DNA of 64,000 nucleotides from Metallyticus violacea (taxonomy: Eukaryota; Arthropoda; Insecta; Mantodea; Metallyticidae), in NCBI GenBank assembly GCA_030762175.1, contig CM060846.1, positions 183,636,041 to 183,700,040 on the forward strand. The letters are read 5' to 3'. The notes beneath the pieces were generated by a model that was given only the letters and a program-made list of their open reading frames with translations, was not told where the DNA came from and searched no databases. The position numbers and the translations under genes were made by a program. The first letter of the stretch is position 1. Every line of letters starts with the position of its first letter. Shown here one piece after another: positions 30,796 through 43,944 of the stretch.

Positions 30796-32855
30796 CCCTT
30801 CAACCCAGCATTTTCCGAATTCGAGTCCCAAGCTTATCACCTAAGCCATTCCGCTAGGTTTTACCATATTCTAGGATTTTATATTGTATTCGTTATACTC
30901 AATTCCTAATCTCGCCCTACCCTCCCTTATCCCTAAAAATAATTAACATTCTATATTTTGGAAAGGGTTATGTTAGTATTTAGTAGGGAGATAGCTTCTC
31001 CATAGCATTACGTAAATGTACTGCAAGCTCTAGAATCCTATATTAGGCTCATTGTGTTTGTGTATTAGATGGCAATAGTTCAGTAATTTCTTTTGAGGCT
31101 ATATTGTCTGCCGTGGATATCACACATTTCCCTTGAATATGTATTTTCAATGCAATATTTATACACATAAGGGCCTAAATGGCAATGGTATCAAGAAAAA
31201 AGGCCTATTTAACTCAGACTTTGTGTTAATTCTGACTTTTGTGTATATAGAAAATTTCATATACAGTAGTAAAATATCGGAAGATGCGTAGAACTGGTTG
31301 TCAATTTATTTGATCAATCACCGCAAATCTTACGCTGTTACAAAACGGACATTGATTATATTTTGTCAGTATATTTTGAAACTGAATAATTATCCGTTAA
31401 ATAGTAGCGTAGGTTTTAATGATATTCTAATTCTCAGAATTTTACATTTTAAACCTATTATTTATTATATAAAATTAAAACAGTTATTCAGACAACTTGC
31501 CTCAAACTGGATTCCAAGCTTTACAACTGTTTTCTGTAACAACTGAGCCACGGGTATGATCAGGAAGCTTTCTGTCCCCACAAATTTACTACACAGTTAG
31601 CACTGGTATGTAAAATAATTCTGATTTCAGTGATACATGCTACTATGAATTTTTTTTCACCTTTAATAAAAAAGGCATTTCATTACTGTCCATGGAGGAC
31701 AAGCACCACACATGGGGGAAAACAGAGAGAGACAGAACTGAGCAAACTGGTCAGCCCCAGCACGACGGATGTAAGAGATTAACCCCCACGCTCGCGACCA
31801 AGCGGAGGTGGGGAAGCTTTGGGGGTAGCGTACTGGATTGGGTTACACGAAATTACACACATCCATACATGCACATCATCTATCAGATCTATTGTAAAAA
31901 TACATGGGCACACATGATGCGTCAACAAGGTCCATTTTATTAATTCGGGTTATTAAATTACATATTAATAAGACAAGCGGTTGGACAGGATAAGAATGGC
32001 GTAGAATAATGGGCTTTAGTTGGGATTAATCATTCATTTATCAAGTAAGGTAATCGCAATTTGTCCAACCTCTACACCAGTCATTTATCTGCCCAAGATT
32101 CCCCGAGTACATAGTGGACATTTTTAAGAGTGCAACACGGCAAATGGCCAGCTGAAGTTGTTGTACTAATCACTAGGAAGACTGAAGGGAGAACATTTTG
32201 TTTTTGGGAGTGTTTGTGTTCACAAATCCCCATTCCGTTTAACAAATGAAATCGTTAATCAAGTTGCGATACATGGGCACCACTGCCAAGAACCATTTCC
32301 CGCAGTCAACAATGATTTACTCGCTTCAGTATTATTGCCTTATTCGTCAACCATCCGTTGGTAAACTGACAGATTGGTTCACCAGCCCAGAACTATAGCG
32401 TTTCATTATAGAACAGAGATGTTTAGCAATTCAAAAGAGTTTTTATTTAATGCCTACGTCAAGTCCACGGTACTTCGACATAACGGATTAACGGAAGTAA
32501 TTATGCTCTACGCTGTCACTTAGTCTCTGCTTTTCCAGAATGAGGAAGAACTCACCCAAGGGGTTTGAGATATCGGGTACATTGGACCGAAACAATGAGT
32601 CCCAAACTTCTTTGAAGTTCCAGGGGCCTAATTCATGAAATAATTCGCAAGCTGTGGAGAAACGTTCCATGCAATGAACTGTTTTAATTCTGAACATTTT
32701 AGTTTCATTGACACCGAGTTTGTCTTTACGATTACTAACAATCCATACTTCTTCGAGGTAATGGCAATATAGTACTATATGTATGATATTTAATTATTGT
32801 TACTAATACATTTACGAAAATTAAATTAGAATAAACAGAGATATAATCTTCCAAA
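30796..32855. other. AT-rich interval, nothing recognised
   Basis: No gene or repeat family identified. Short frames at 31298 (82 codons), 31692 (83 codons) and 32488-32697 (minus) lack motifs. Confidence 0.4.
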
Positions 32856-33142
32856 ATACCGCCAAGGGTAACCGAGGTCGTTAAGGCACGAACTCGTGAG
32901 CGGGAGGTCTGGGGTTCGAATTCCGCCAGGACCGTCCTCCCTGACTGAGGTTTTCTCCAGGTTTTTCTCAGTACTCATAAATGGCAAAAGCCGGGGAGGT
33001 ACCCTAAACTTAGGCCTGGAACGATTCCTTCCTTAAAAATAGATCCTTACCCAATATATCATTTCATCTCATGTGTCATCACTGCCCATCGCCTGTGGTG
33101 CCTCTATAGCAAAATCGGGCGTTCAATACAATTCATTCATTC
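32856..33142 (+). mobile_element. tRNA-derived SINE, family 1 (full-length)
   Basis: Plus-strand copy: CCGCCAAGGGTAACCGAGG head, box B GGTTCGAATTCCGCC, body CCTAAACTTAGGCCTGGAACG, 3' end CGGGCGTTCAATAC and an ATTCATTCATTC tail. Flanked by the 10-bp target duplication ATCTTCCAAA at 32846 and 33143. Confidence 0.92.
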
Positions 33143-33152
33143 ATCTTCCAAA

Positions 33153-35187
33153 GTGACAACTAGTCGTAGTAATGAATTAAAACAGCATAAAGACTATAAT
33201 TGTATTATTTATGTGAGGATGAAATTTTGCAATTCTGAGAAAGGCTGGAACGATTCTCCCACCAAACAGCCATGAAAACTGGGAATACCATGCTTGATAA
33301 CCACAATTTTCATAACTTGGAAAGTGATCTGGTCAATCCCAAAAATTGACACCTACGGGAAAAAAGTTAGCACCTGTAAACTTCCCTTCCCTAAATCCCA
33401 GAACGTAACTTTTAATTTGACAGTTTGTTTTGATTATTCGGCCGGACGTCTAAGAACTTCAAAGTAACAATAAAAGTCTTTGTTATTTGCAGACAGCAAT
33501 GTAAAGGCATAGTACATACATGGATAACGTTTCTGTTTTCCAAAGCGTACTTTAAGAAACACGGTAATAAAACTTTAATGTTTGCATGCAATGAATAAAT
33601 ATTTACATTATTAATAAAGAATAACAAACACCATGACAGTGCAGAGAACAGCCATCAGCCGATAACCAGCAAGAACGAAAGGGCGAGCACCAGCACGAGA
33701 AGGCCAATTAATGGATTTTATAGAGTCGTGATTCTATGCCGCTCATGTTAATAATTACCTCCGATATCATATTAGCAGACAAGCTAGCAATTATCTTGAA
33801 CAGTTTGAAGAGCGCACTGGTAACACATGATTACGTAAGCGACGAAAGAGAGGGAGAAGACTGGAAGAGGCAACAGAAGAAAATCAGACCTGAGCCCCGG
33901 GCCATGAGGGTATTAACCATTGTGCTGGTCGTAAACACCTCTTCGTTGACGTTTGCACATCAAATAACCTGTTATACAGCAGGCGCTGTAATTGTAATAT
34001 GCAAATATATGACAACTTACTCTGGTATGTGGCACTTTGGGGACGAAAAGCTTACGGTCATAAAATAAACGTTTTATTAAATATAACCATTCTATATAAA
34101 CAAATGCAATATAATTATAAAATAAACTGGACTCTGTAGAGCTCCAAATTGATACATAGGCAATTAATTGTTGCTTGATCACAAGCACCATTGGCATATA
34201 CAATATAGTAACAATTAAAATTGTGTAAAATGAACGATGGAATATGTCTAACTACCACATGTACAATTTTAACCTGCTGTTTAATCAACTCATACAAAGT
34301 AAAAATGGAGGAAAATGTGAAAATTGCACAAATATTATGTGTTAACCAAACAGAAAAAATTCCAAATACATTCTTTCGTTATCTACCTTTTTAAGTATAA
34401 ACATTCTTCTTGTATTTATAAAAAAATCTTGTAAATTAATTGAATTATGTCCCACTATTCTATGAAATATATATGGCAAAATTATTGTTTTGACACAAAA
34501 TATTTCATGACCTATCTCAAAATTCTTTTTTCGCATGTTAAGTGCAATAGTGCACGCACACATAACATTTATTCCCGTTTTTAATAATATAGCTAAAAAT
34601 GTACGTCACATAGCCCTAAAGAAAATGCATTTATATATTAGAACATTTTTAAACATTCTAAAGTTGTTCTTTTACTGGAACAGCTAACAGGAAATCAACG
34701 ACATGTATTTTTATAATATAGACCTATAACCTTTACTTTACAATTATTGCAACAATTACATTTTCTTGTTCCTTTAGCTACTATCGTAGTCTGTTTCCGC
34801 TAGACCGTTTAGAAAACAGCTGTGGTATGAAGCAACCTTAACCTCCCTTACCTATCATTCTGCTCATAGGTATGCCTCGTCGTTCTCGCCTTTGGAAGCA
34901 AAGGATTCGATTTTAAGAGATCTCTATTTCTAATTAAATAAAAAAATGTGTGCAATTGTTTCGATTGCTTTTCGGAACATTTGCTTTGAAGATAATAATG
35001 AAACTCGTAGAAGTATCGTCGAAATCCACGTACAAAAATTATAGATGGTTATAATAAAATAAAGCTGATTACTCTATATTTTTCTAACAACAAAATTCAT
35101 TAAGGCTTATAATACTGCTTACAACTCGTTATAGTGTCCATATGTTAAACCATATATCTTTTTAAAATCAAATAAACATTAAAATTT
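33153..35187. other. AT-rich interval, nothing recognised
   Basis: No coding signature or repeat family recognised. The plus-strand 110-codon frame at 33736-34068 has no known motif. Confidence 0.4.
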
Positions 35188-35237
35188 CTTCTTCTTCTTC
35201 TTCTTCTTCTTCTTCTTCTTCTTCTTTTTCTTCATCT
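35188..35237 (+). repeat. (CTT)n microsatellite
   Basis: About 12 uninterrupted CTT units followed by imperfect ones. On the minus strand it creates a glutamate run inside a short chance frame. Confidence 0.9.
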
Positions 35238-37004
35238 TCTACAACTGGCAGGTTCGCAAAGACAGGCAGGCGCTTGTATGTACAATTCAGCTGAAATGCG
35301 AAAAGGCGCGTCGGTTGGACGGTAGAAGAGTCAAGCTTTACTTTCGAGCGTGCATACATTTGCAGTGCTCTAGAAGTACTAATAGCACATATGCTAAATG
35401 TATAAATTTCTAAATTTGACACAAGATTCTAAGATTAGGAACTATAGGCATTAAATATTAATTTGTTTATTTCTTCATTTCGAAATGGTAATAAGCGACA
35501 TTATGGACACCACTTTTGTTGAAAGAGAATAACCGAGTTAAGCGTCTAGAAATGTTCTTTTTAACCAACACCATGATCATTTATAAGCGGACTGTCTGCC
35601 GAACTACTCTCTCGTAGTTTCCTTTGTTTTCTTTCATCTTTTTCATTTCTCTAAATATAGGTGACAGTGTATGGCATTCCAAACAGAATACTGCTGACAT
35701 TATTTATTCTGAAAACAAAACAAAATATGATACAAATTTACCATATGTATTTATGGAGATAAAGTAAATTAAAATTGAAAGAAACTATTGTTCCGGAGAG
35801 AGCTTTCAAATAGATAAGACGAAAACACGAACCATGTACGTCATAGTTTCCCTGGCAACAGTATGCATAATTTGGCAGCAAATTGCTTAGGCTATGGCTT
35901 CCCTGTTTCTATGAAATTTTCTCGTCTATCATAGAAGGCCATGCAGCACTGATACTTTTCGGAACTACTTTATGTGAAAAAATTATTCTCTGATGCCATT
36001 TATCTAATAACCAGTACAAAAACCGTTGAGAAGACATAGATTTAGAATTCAGAATACAACTTGTTTCTATTAAGCTCGATAGATCACGGCTTGTAAGTGA
36101 AACATCATTCCTCTCAATCAGGAATTAAAATTAATAACTAATGCGTGCCATTAAATATCACTGGAAATTATTCACATTAATGTTTTGTGCGTTTTTACAC
36201 TTACTGTTATTACTATGTTGCATTACAAGGGCAAATTACTGAAAATTCCTGCATATAATTATTTGCCTATGTTTTTAAGTTTTGTAAGTCAGTGATACAC
36301 AACTTTAAAGCTGTTTGGATTTCAATTTAGAAATTGAAAATTTGAGTGAAGTTCTAGAGGTCCGCAACAACGAGATATCTTTAAAGGGGCCTGCGGTCAA
36401 AGAAAGTTTGAGACTAACTCAACGAATACATGATGGTTGTTCCTACGCAAGGGGGAATCTGAACGAAGGAGATGGCATTCTGCACCTATTCGATGCATCA
36501 CAGAGGCCACTGCCGGCATTCCGGCAGACTATCAGCGGACCCTTCTCATGAGAGAAGCGACAGCAAGTGACATCTATTAGCTCCTCATTGCCACTAGTGA
36601 AAGTGCGCCAGCCGCCCATTCCGCCGTTCGTGCGCCCGACGAGAGAGCGTCGTCCTAACACCCCTTTCCTTTCGTTTCCTTCCGCACCCTTGCAAACTAT
36701 ATCTAAACTTGCTCCACACATTTACTTCGTATCCTATCACGGACATTTCTTATACAATTTAAAGTCTATAAGATGTACATAGTTTTATGCCCTAAAATTA
36801 CCAACATACCTTTCAATATTCATTGTAAGTGTTTCAACTAATTTTAAGGTCTTGGGCATTTATTAGTAAACCGATAAAAAATTATTTATGAAAAATATTA
36901 GCCTTCTTTGTGTAATGTCTTTTATTTTTGTTAATATATGAATTTATTTTGATCAATATACTTAATTGTATATTATTGATCTAAAGTGGAATAATTTTTT
37001 AAAC

Positions 37005-37006
<2 letters not shown>
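35238..37006. other. Unassigned DNA with a GC-richer patch
   Basis: No gene recognised. The stretch 36410-36700 is noticeably richer in G and C and has short overlapping frames on both strands (36315-36551, 36443-36721), none with a known motif. It might be a fragment of an old exon or repeat. Confidence 0.35.

Positions 37007-37045
<39 letters not shown>
37007..37045 (+). repeat. Poly-A run (~39 bp)
   Basis: A long uninterrupted A tract at the end of a very AT-rich stretch. It could be the tail of a plus-strand retroposon whose body I do not recognise. Confidence 0.85.
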
Positions 37046-37047
<2 letters not shown>

Positions 37048-38138
37048 TTATGTAATTGACAAGTAGTCGATATTTTTAATTCTCATTTTATTTTTAAAAC
37101 TTTAAAATAATTGTAACCTCATCATTAATTACAGTTACATGGCGTTCAATGATTTCTACATTTGGCATAAGCCTGGCACTAAAAGTAATTAATTCGGTTT
37201 TCGTTTTCGCCTTTTCTTTTTTTGAAATCAACGATTGGTGATTTATGCTTTGATTTGCATGATATGCAGTGTTATATAAGACTAATATACTTCCAAAATA
37301 GGTGAATAATTTATTTATGTGCCGCTATGGTTGCAGTTAAGGTCATGAAATAAGTTTTATATTTGTTATTCTCTTTACAAATGGAAAGATTGTCTTTTGT
37401 ACTTGTCTATATATGCAAATTTGAGCTTGATAATTGGGAAGGGTAACAGCAAACATTTTGTCACCTGACCCAAAACAGCAGATTGCAATTTCCAATGGAC
37501 AAGTTCAGCTTATTTCTGAGTTTTCAACCTTTATAGTGTTACGCTAGTTATCAAGGTATTCACAATTAAGAACGAAATTAAATGAATTAATGACGACGAA
37601 AATAAGCAGGAATTCCATTAGCACCCTAACGTATGTGGCATTTGCTGTTTCACCTGCACAAGACTTTAGAACTCGGAGAGTTCTAAAAGATGGAGTTCGA
37701 CTATACATGGGCACAATAACTTCTGACCAGCCGCCCTATATTTCCCTGACATATCCTCCATTTTAAGTTTTAAAATTAAAATTTGCTAATTGCAGGGCAG
37801 GATACAGATTTAAAAAGATTTTTTCTTTTAGGTAGGTTCAGCAACAGATGTTGTGAATAACTTAAGTTCTGGTGCTAAAGTTTTTCTGTTGATTATGTAA
37901 AATTTCAAGCAGAGTGAAGGGTAAACAAATTTACAAGTATGTTTTAATCAAGACGGATTATTTTCAAAAATATTAATCAGTACGTAAATGTAGCATGAGG
38001 AAACATTGATTTTGTAGAGTAATGCATTTTTTCACTCACATTCAGTATAAAAGCATTAATTTTAGAAGATGATATGCATGAGAGAACATTATTTATACAT
38101 GACACTACGTATACAAAGAAATTTCTTTACATTTTCGT
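37046..38138. other. AT-rich interval, nothing recognised
   Basis: No gene or repeat identified. Confidence 0.4.
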
Positions 38139-38437
38139 TCGTCGGTCCTGGTGGTGAGGTGGTAACCATACTTGCCTTCTAAACCCAAGGTCGCGGGTTC
38201 AAACCCGACCAGGATCGATGGATTTTTTCGGGCGTAAAAATCCTAAGTATGGCTTCCTCCGGAAGAGAAGTAAAGCCGTGGGTCCCGTGTTGTACATTTA
38301 CGACACGATTAAGAACTTCAAGCCTGAAATAAGAGGCCTCTGAGCAAAATTTGTCGGTCGTTTCTCGCCCTGAATTGAATGGGACGCTGATGACCTGAGA
38401 TGTTATGGAGCGTTGTTAAATAAACAAATAAAAAATC
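38139..38437 (+). mobile_element. tRNA-derived SINE, family 2 (full-length)
   Basis: The head reads GTCGGTCCTGGTGGTGAGG, then TCGCGGGTTCAAACCCGACC (box B). The body has TTTTTTCGGGCGTAAAAATCC and GGAAGAGAAGTAAAGCCGTG, and the end reads GACGCTGATGACCTGAGATG with an AAATAAACAAAT tail. Flanked by a perfect 11-bp target duplication, TACATTTTCGT, at 38128 and 38438. It is unrelated in sequence to family 1 outside the polymerase III boxes. Confidence 0.92.
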
Positions 38438-38539
38438 TACATTTTCGTGCAAAATTTCGTGAGTCCTACCATGGCACTTGAAATATCTTTTACCTTGGCA
38501 TATGGTGATGAAGAATGAGATGGTGTAACTGTGAATATA

Positions 38540-39467
38540 CAGAGGGTGCCAAAAAAAAAAAAAAAAAAAACGGATACACACTTCAAGCAAAAAAAAAAAA
38601 AACTGTGTTAGCATAATTCACACAAACAGAAAATGATGAGCACTAATCATCTTAGACTCTTACAATTACAAAAGTTGATAAAAATAACCACCATCGGCGT
38701 TGTTACGCCTCTGAGTACGTTGAACTACTGACTGGGTAACGTTTGCGAAAGTGCCCTCAGCGATTGCAGCACATGCCGCTTCAAATTCTTCCCGAAGTGC
38801 TGCCAGTGTAGCTGGTTTTCTACGGTATACAACATCCTTAAGAGTTTCCCATAGGTAGAAGTGCAACGGAGTTAGATCCGGAGAACGCGGTGCAAACTCA
38901 ATCGGACCTCTTCGTCCTATACAGTGCCTTGGGAGATTGCCATCAAGGTACGCTCGTACATCTCGGTGGTTATGTGGTGATCTACCATATCTGCTCTTGT
39001 GAAATCGCATACGATACCATGAGTCTAAAGTTTGTCTCGAATGCGTGCAATTGATACTCGCGTTGGCGGTTCTGTTCTGTGTACACGTCTCCATTGTCTT
39101 TGAACTTCAACAACATTCTCGGTTTTCCAATACCATTTCAAAATTGCTTTCCGCTGTTAAAAAGATAATCTTGGTTCCATTTTGTTGTAGCAATGCTAGC
39201 ATAACGTAATGTAGGCCACATCTGTTTACATAACATCATACGATAATGTTGGCTTCATTTGTTCATTTGTGATTTACAATAATCTTGGCTTCATTTGTTC
39301 ATTGTTGATTTACCTGTCACGTAGCAATGCTACCATAATGTACCTGAGTCACATCTGTTTCCAGAACATCATACTACACATTATTGTTGTTCTGTTTCGG
39401 TCCAACTTTGAAATATATTAAATAGATATCTACTGTGAAAGTGTGTATACATTTTTGGCACCTTCGG
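38540..39467 (-). mobile_element. Internally deleted Tc1/mariner-superfamily element
   Basis: The terminal inverted repeats are visible. The left end reads CAGAGGGTGCCAAAAA and the reverse complement of the right end reads CCGAAGGTGCCAAAAATG; both then continue into a TACACACTT word. A TA dinucleotide flanks each end (38538-38539 and 39468-39469), the target duplication of this superfamily. Poly-A expansion in the left repeat (38551-38570) is probably secondary. The element is 928 bp, against 1.2-1.5 kb for a full copy, because part of the transposase gene is gone. Confidence 0.85.
38666..39165 (-). pseudogene. Tc1/mariner-superfamily transposase, core deleted
   Basis: The N-terminal part, before a frame change, reads FKWYWKTENVVEVQRQWRR and PPTRVSIARIRDKL, a helix-turn-helix of a common insect IS630/Tc1/mariner subfamily. 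It joins a C-terminal part in an open frame: HRDVRAYLDGNLPRHCIGRR, IEFAPRSPDLTPLHFYLW and LKDVVYRRKPATLAALREE, ending YFYQLL. The first catalytic acidic residues should lie between and are missing. The SPDLTPLHF motif has His where the family has Asp. The element end sequences remain, so it may have been moved by a related active transposase. Confidence 0.75.
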
Positions 39468-39623
39468 TATTTTGTAGAAGCACGTCAAATTCTTTTTCTA
39501 AATAGGGCACATCGACCCTCATGAGATGGACAGAAAGTAAATAACTGCGTATCCCGTTTTTATCTGCACTATTCCCAATTTTAAAACTGAAGGTGAAATT
39601 GCTCGCCAAAGTATTAAAAACAC

Positions 39624-39783
39624 TTTTAGTAACATTTAACGCCCGTTTAACTAATGCATGCTGATGATACATAAAATAAAAATATAAATTGGAAAAAGAA
39701 TTTTGGGAAGGAAGCCTTCCAGGCCAAGTTTAAGGAATATCTTCGGCATTTGTTGTGAAAAGAAGTGAGGAAAACATAAAAAA
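39624..39783 (-). mobile_element. 5'-truncated SINE, family 1
   Basis: The 3' part of family 1 (AACGCCCGTTTAACTAATG, then CCTTCCAGGCCAAGTTTAAGG) without the tRNA-like head. It has a probable target duplication, TAAAAACAC, at 39615 and 39784, so it was probably truncated during insertion rather than afterwards. A short (CA)n follows at 39789-39802. Confidence 0.75.
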
Positions 39784-39802
39784 TAAAAACACACACACAC
39801 AC

Positions 39803-40157
39803 CTTACTGGTATTGGATGAGAAAGGGTTTAGTACACTATGTATTGTTCATATTGGCAAAGATTTGAATTACAGGCAATAATACATGTACGGTTTGTAAC
39901 GTGATCGATAAACCGGAGTATGTTTCATTCGAATGCCTTAAATACCAGTCAATTGCAGCTGAGGAAAGATGGATACTTGCAGGGAAATGCATTTGGAACA
40001 TCATCAGAGATCAGGATGACTTTAGGGTATGGAGTGATTTAACAAATAAAATGTCATGTAAAACGGCAGAAGAGTATAAACAACAAAAACCAAATATGAG
40101 AAAGAATTCAACGGTTAGAAATCGTACATTCCCCTAGAAGATTCCAGACAATCAGAT
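39803..40157. other. Unassigned DNA
   Basis: Contains a plus-strand frame at 39901-40137 (78 codons from an alternative start) with ERWILAGKCIWNIIRDQDDF but no family that I recognise. Confidence 0.35.
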
Positions 40158-40202
40158 TTGATTTATTTTAAGGACGCTCTTTAACATCTCAGGTCATCAG
40201 CG
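40158..40202 (-). mobile_element. SINE family 2, 3' fragment
   Basis: The reverse complement matches the family 2 end (GATGACCTGAGATGTTAAAG, AGCGTCC, AAATAAA). Only about 45 bp remain. Confidence 0.7.
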
Positions 40203-41893
40203 TATGCCAATCTGAGAAAGGCAAGAAAACTATATACAAGAAGAGTCAGTTCAAAACCTAGATGATGAAGAATATAACAGAACAAAAGGAGGAAAATATA
40301 AGGTACAGATATTAGTTGAAAAGTAGAAAAGATGAAGGAAAAAGGAGAAGAGAAGGAAACTGCACTGTCAACACATCATGGCCCGCATAGCTGCTGCTGA
40401 GACCTGCAGCAACCTCATTAATGTCCAGGTTCTGTTGCCTGGAGTTCCAGTGGGGAGCAGCCCGGCCGGATACCGAACGTCAGCAGAAATGAAAATTGTG
40501 GATATTAAATTGTGTAAAAATTATAAATTAATTAATTGTAAAGGTTAAGATATGTACTGGATACCGGTAGCAATTGTAGCTTTAATTATTCTTATAGTTA
40601 AAAGAGCCGTAGTGCCGATACAAATACCGGTTTAGAATTTTGAATTTTTAGTTTTGTTTAGTTATAGCACTAGTACTGTAGATTTAAAATCTGTAGAATT
40701 TAAATTGTAATGTAAATTATATTGTTAAATATAAGGGGAATAAATACAAATTATTCCGCAATATTATGTCCTGATATAGAATCAAGTTATCAGGATATAT
40801 GCATTGCAGAATAAAATAAAATAAAATAAAATAAAAATGTTAACTGAACGACTCTTTGAATTTCAGGATATAATGGAACTGTCACATCCGAAGAAATAAT
40901 GGTTACTGAAGAGCATGTTTAACATTGAGGAAAGAAATCCATCTTCTAATAAAACGATGTTCCCAGTTAATATTTCGAAATACTAGTCGGGTGTGGTTTA
41001 TTCCAAGTGTCCCAAGGGCATAGTATTTCGTTTATGGTCCAATGATGGTAAATACATTCGCGAATCGGTCAATGTTAAAAGAGGATGTGTTACGATGGCA
41101 ATGTTTTGCGAAAAAGCAATTACACACTTAATATTATTATACGTTTACTTTATTTATTTTTGTTCATTTTTAAGAGAAGGCTATATTGAGGTTACTAATG
41201 AGGTAACCCACACATATATGGGTATGTATCAATATAGCAGGCGTTTAAATGTTTGCTTATATTTTACAATGAATTTTTCCCCTGCTGTTATTTATTTTTA
41301 GAAATATGAAAAGTTTAATATATCTGGCACCATTGTTAGCACAAATAAGAATTTAAGTAGAAAAATAAAAAATGCACACATCATAAAAAAGCACTATCAA
41401 GTTTGATTCCCGATCTTGTAAGCCTCTTTTTTACATTAATAACTGTGAGGTTTCAAAATGAAGTACTTATTATTTGACATTAAATGTCTATCCTTCTTCA
41501 TTAGTTAAGTCTCCAATTTCTTTGTTTTGGGCTCGGATTTCTTCCACCTGCTCTTGACCATTGTAGCAAAGTGGAGTAGAAATCATTAGAGCAAATGGTT
41601 AGAATAGGATAGGATTTTATACGGAGGAGGGTTCTTGCACTACGGCAGCTGATGGACCTATTGTACTAATGATCTCGAGGGAGCACTTCCGGGAGGAAGA
41701 ATGAGACAGTATATACACCGGTCAGGGATCCGAGTAGACGATGCAAGGGCTTAGGCAGGCTGCCTAACGTTTCCACAGAAGATAAGTCCCAGTTTCATCA
41801 ATGTATCATTCAAGATGTTCCAAGTCCCCAGGCACACCCGACGCTAAGGCTGAAAGCTTCAAAGAGAGCAAGCTACCGCCACACCACACCGAC
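40203..41893. other. Mixed AT-rich interval
   Basis: There is a short A+AAT repeat at 40809-40836 (AAAAT units). A GC-rich patch near 40390-40490 and the following 300 bp, ending in AT-rich repeats, could be an old retroposon, but I recognise no family. The 102-codon frame at 40993-41301 has no known motif. Confidence 0.35.
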
Positions 41894-41903
41894 TGACGCT
41901 TCC

Positions 41904-42196
41904 CATTTTTTTTAAGTGGTGTTGAACGCCCATTTTTACCACTGAGGCACCACAGCCGGTGCACACTGATGGTAGGTACATGAAATGAAATGATAAATTG
42001 GGAAAGGATTTTTAAGGAAAGAAACGTTCCAGGCCTAAGTGTAGGGTACCTCCCCGGCATTTGCCATTTATGAGGACTGAGGAAAACCTGGAAAAAATCC
42101 CGGGAAGACGGTCACGGAAGACGGTCTGGCGGGATTCGAACCCCAGACCTCCCGCTCACGAGTCCGCACTGCAACGATCTCGGCCACCCTTGGCGG
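41904..42196 (-). mobile_element. tRNA-derived SINE, family 1 (full-length)
   Basis: Reverse-strand copy: T-run, AACGCCCATTTTTACCACTG, CAGGCCTAAGTGTAGGGTAC, box B region (GGATTCGAACC) and head ending TTGGCGG. Flanked by a perfect 10-bp target duplication, TGACGCTTCC, at 41894 and 42197. Confidence 0.92.
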
Positions 42197-42206
42197 TGAC
42201 GCTTCC

Positions 42207-42721
42207 GACACTGTAACTGACGCTATGGAATGAAATGAAAGCAAATGAGAGAGCGAAAAATTCGTAGAATGTAAATATCCATCCCAGCATTCGCCAGTGA
42301 CCAGGAGAATACGAAAAAACCCAAGGTCAGGATGGTCGGAACCTCCCGAATGTGAGTTAACCGCTTGAGCCATCCCGCTCAGTAGGAAGAGGGTTGCTAG
42401 ATCATCCATGTTCCTTCCGTTGATCGGGACTTGCCACTCAAGGTTAAGCTTTCATGGTCGGCAAAGGGGGAATTTCATTTAAGTAGCTGCTAGACAGAAG
42501 GTATAAGAGATTGAACCATTCACATACTTTTTAAGTATATTTTCCTAGAAGACTATTTTGGTATTCAAAGACTTCTCATTCACAATTTTGAATGGTTTTA
42601 GATGAACTAGCCAAGTTTGAAAGTATTTAGCTGGAAAATAGTTAACAGACATTTTCAAGATATAGATAGGCAAAATATTGAGTCTCAGTGTGCAGAAAAA
42701 GTACCACTTAAACTGCAGGCT
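42207..42721. other. Unassigned DNA
   Basis: No gene recognised. The minus-strand 113-codon frame at 42068-42409 overlaps the SINE head and is chance. Confidence 0.4.
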
Positions 42722-43060
42722 TAAAAACAGTCGGTGTGGGAGAGGGGGATATCTGTGGCAGAGAAGAAAGAATGGTTCAGATTAGGGGCTTGGAAAGGAC
42801 ACAAAACAGTTAATGCTCGGGAAAGAATTTGTCCATTGTGCGGAGAAAGTGATACCTGGAGGCATATTTTGGCAGAATGCAGGGAAACGAGGATTTTATG
42901 AAATGAGCATTTATCACCGCAAAGTTTGAATGCCAACAGAAGTTTGAACATTTCCAGGGAAGGGTTGATGCATGCGAGATACTCACACAATTTCGGAATA
43001 TTTCTAGTAAAGACCTGACAAAGAAGGTTAATGGCTATACTGAAGATGGGGGAGTTGGAG
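42722..43060 (+). pseudogene. LINE 3' end fragment (zinc-finger C-terminus)
   Basis: The plus strand reads AEKKEWFRLGAWKGHKTVNA and then RICPLCGESDTWRHILAEC, i.e. a C-x2-C...H-x4-C motif typical of the C-terminus of the second ORF of R1/Jockey-type LINEs, followed by a degraded tail to about 43030. The upstream part of the LINE is absent, as expected for a 5'-truncated insertion. Confidence 0.6.
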
Positions 43061-43944
43061 AGGGAATGTGAGTAAATGGAAGGGGACTCAAGAGCAAGTG
43101 TTCTATTCATGTTTATGTGTTTGTATATAAAAGTATTAATAGAAAACGTAAATATATCGACGTATTTGCATATTTGTATGTATACATGTAGATTTGTATA
43201 TATGCAGGCATGTGTATGTATGTATGGTGGCATCTGCTTAGAAAATTCATGTATATCATCCAGCATTTCTTCCCTAAGAACCCGGCAGTTCGGAACACGC
43301 TTGTCATTGACTATTTGCATCACTCGTACCTTTTTAGATGTTGGCGAGCAGTTTCTCTCCCGGAACGCAATTGCCAAGATAAATTCTTGCGATCGACTTA
43401 TCACTTTCCTGCAAGAATTCATTTTACAATGTATCAAACATAAAACCCATTCTTCAAAACTATAATGACATAATTAATGAAAAACAATTAGCATACAATT
43501 TATACACAATTAAAACTACGAGTAACACACGAACGCAAACCAGTTGCTGATAAAGCCACCCTTAAAAATTACAGACTACTACCTGCACATGCATTGCACA
43601 GCCTTGACGACTAGCATCTTCCAGTACGCAGCCTTACTCTGCCGCTAGCCTCATTGTATTTGCAGCAAAACTGTATTCCTTTTATGCACCAATACGCAAT
43701 TGGCAAGAAATTCCTCTCTTGTGTCACATTGCTTTTAAGAAGAAAGATATGTAGGCTATGCTACTTTGAGCTATACTCATTTATTTAGTAAAATTTTCAT
43801 GCAGATTACTTCGATCTCAGGGACATTATGAAGATTTTAAATTGTGAACATAAACTAAATGAATGAACACTAGCACAATTTCGAAAATATCGGGAATGAG
43901 CTTGCGTAAACCAAAATATGCATGTTGCTAATCTATGACTACGT
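43061..43944. other. Unassigned DNA
   Basis: Contains a GTATGTATG/TATGCAGG-rich stretch at 43170-43230 that opens long frames on both strands (238 codons on minus), none with a motif. No gene supported. Confidence 0.4.

Noticed and set aside
35168..35422. Glutamate-rich minus-strand frame
   Set aside because: The acidic run is the CTT microsatellite read on the opposite strand.
42721..43437. 238-codon minus-strand open frame, the longest in the window
   Set aside because: It runs antisense to a LINE C-terminal zinc-finger fragment and through a TATG-rich simple stretch; no domain is visible.
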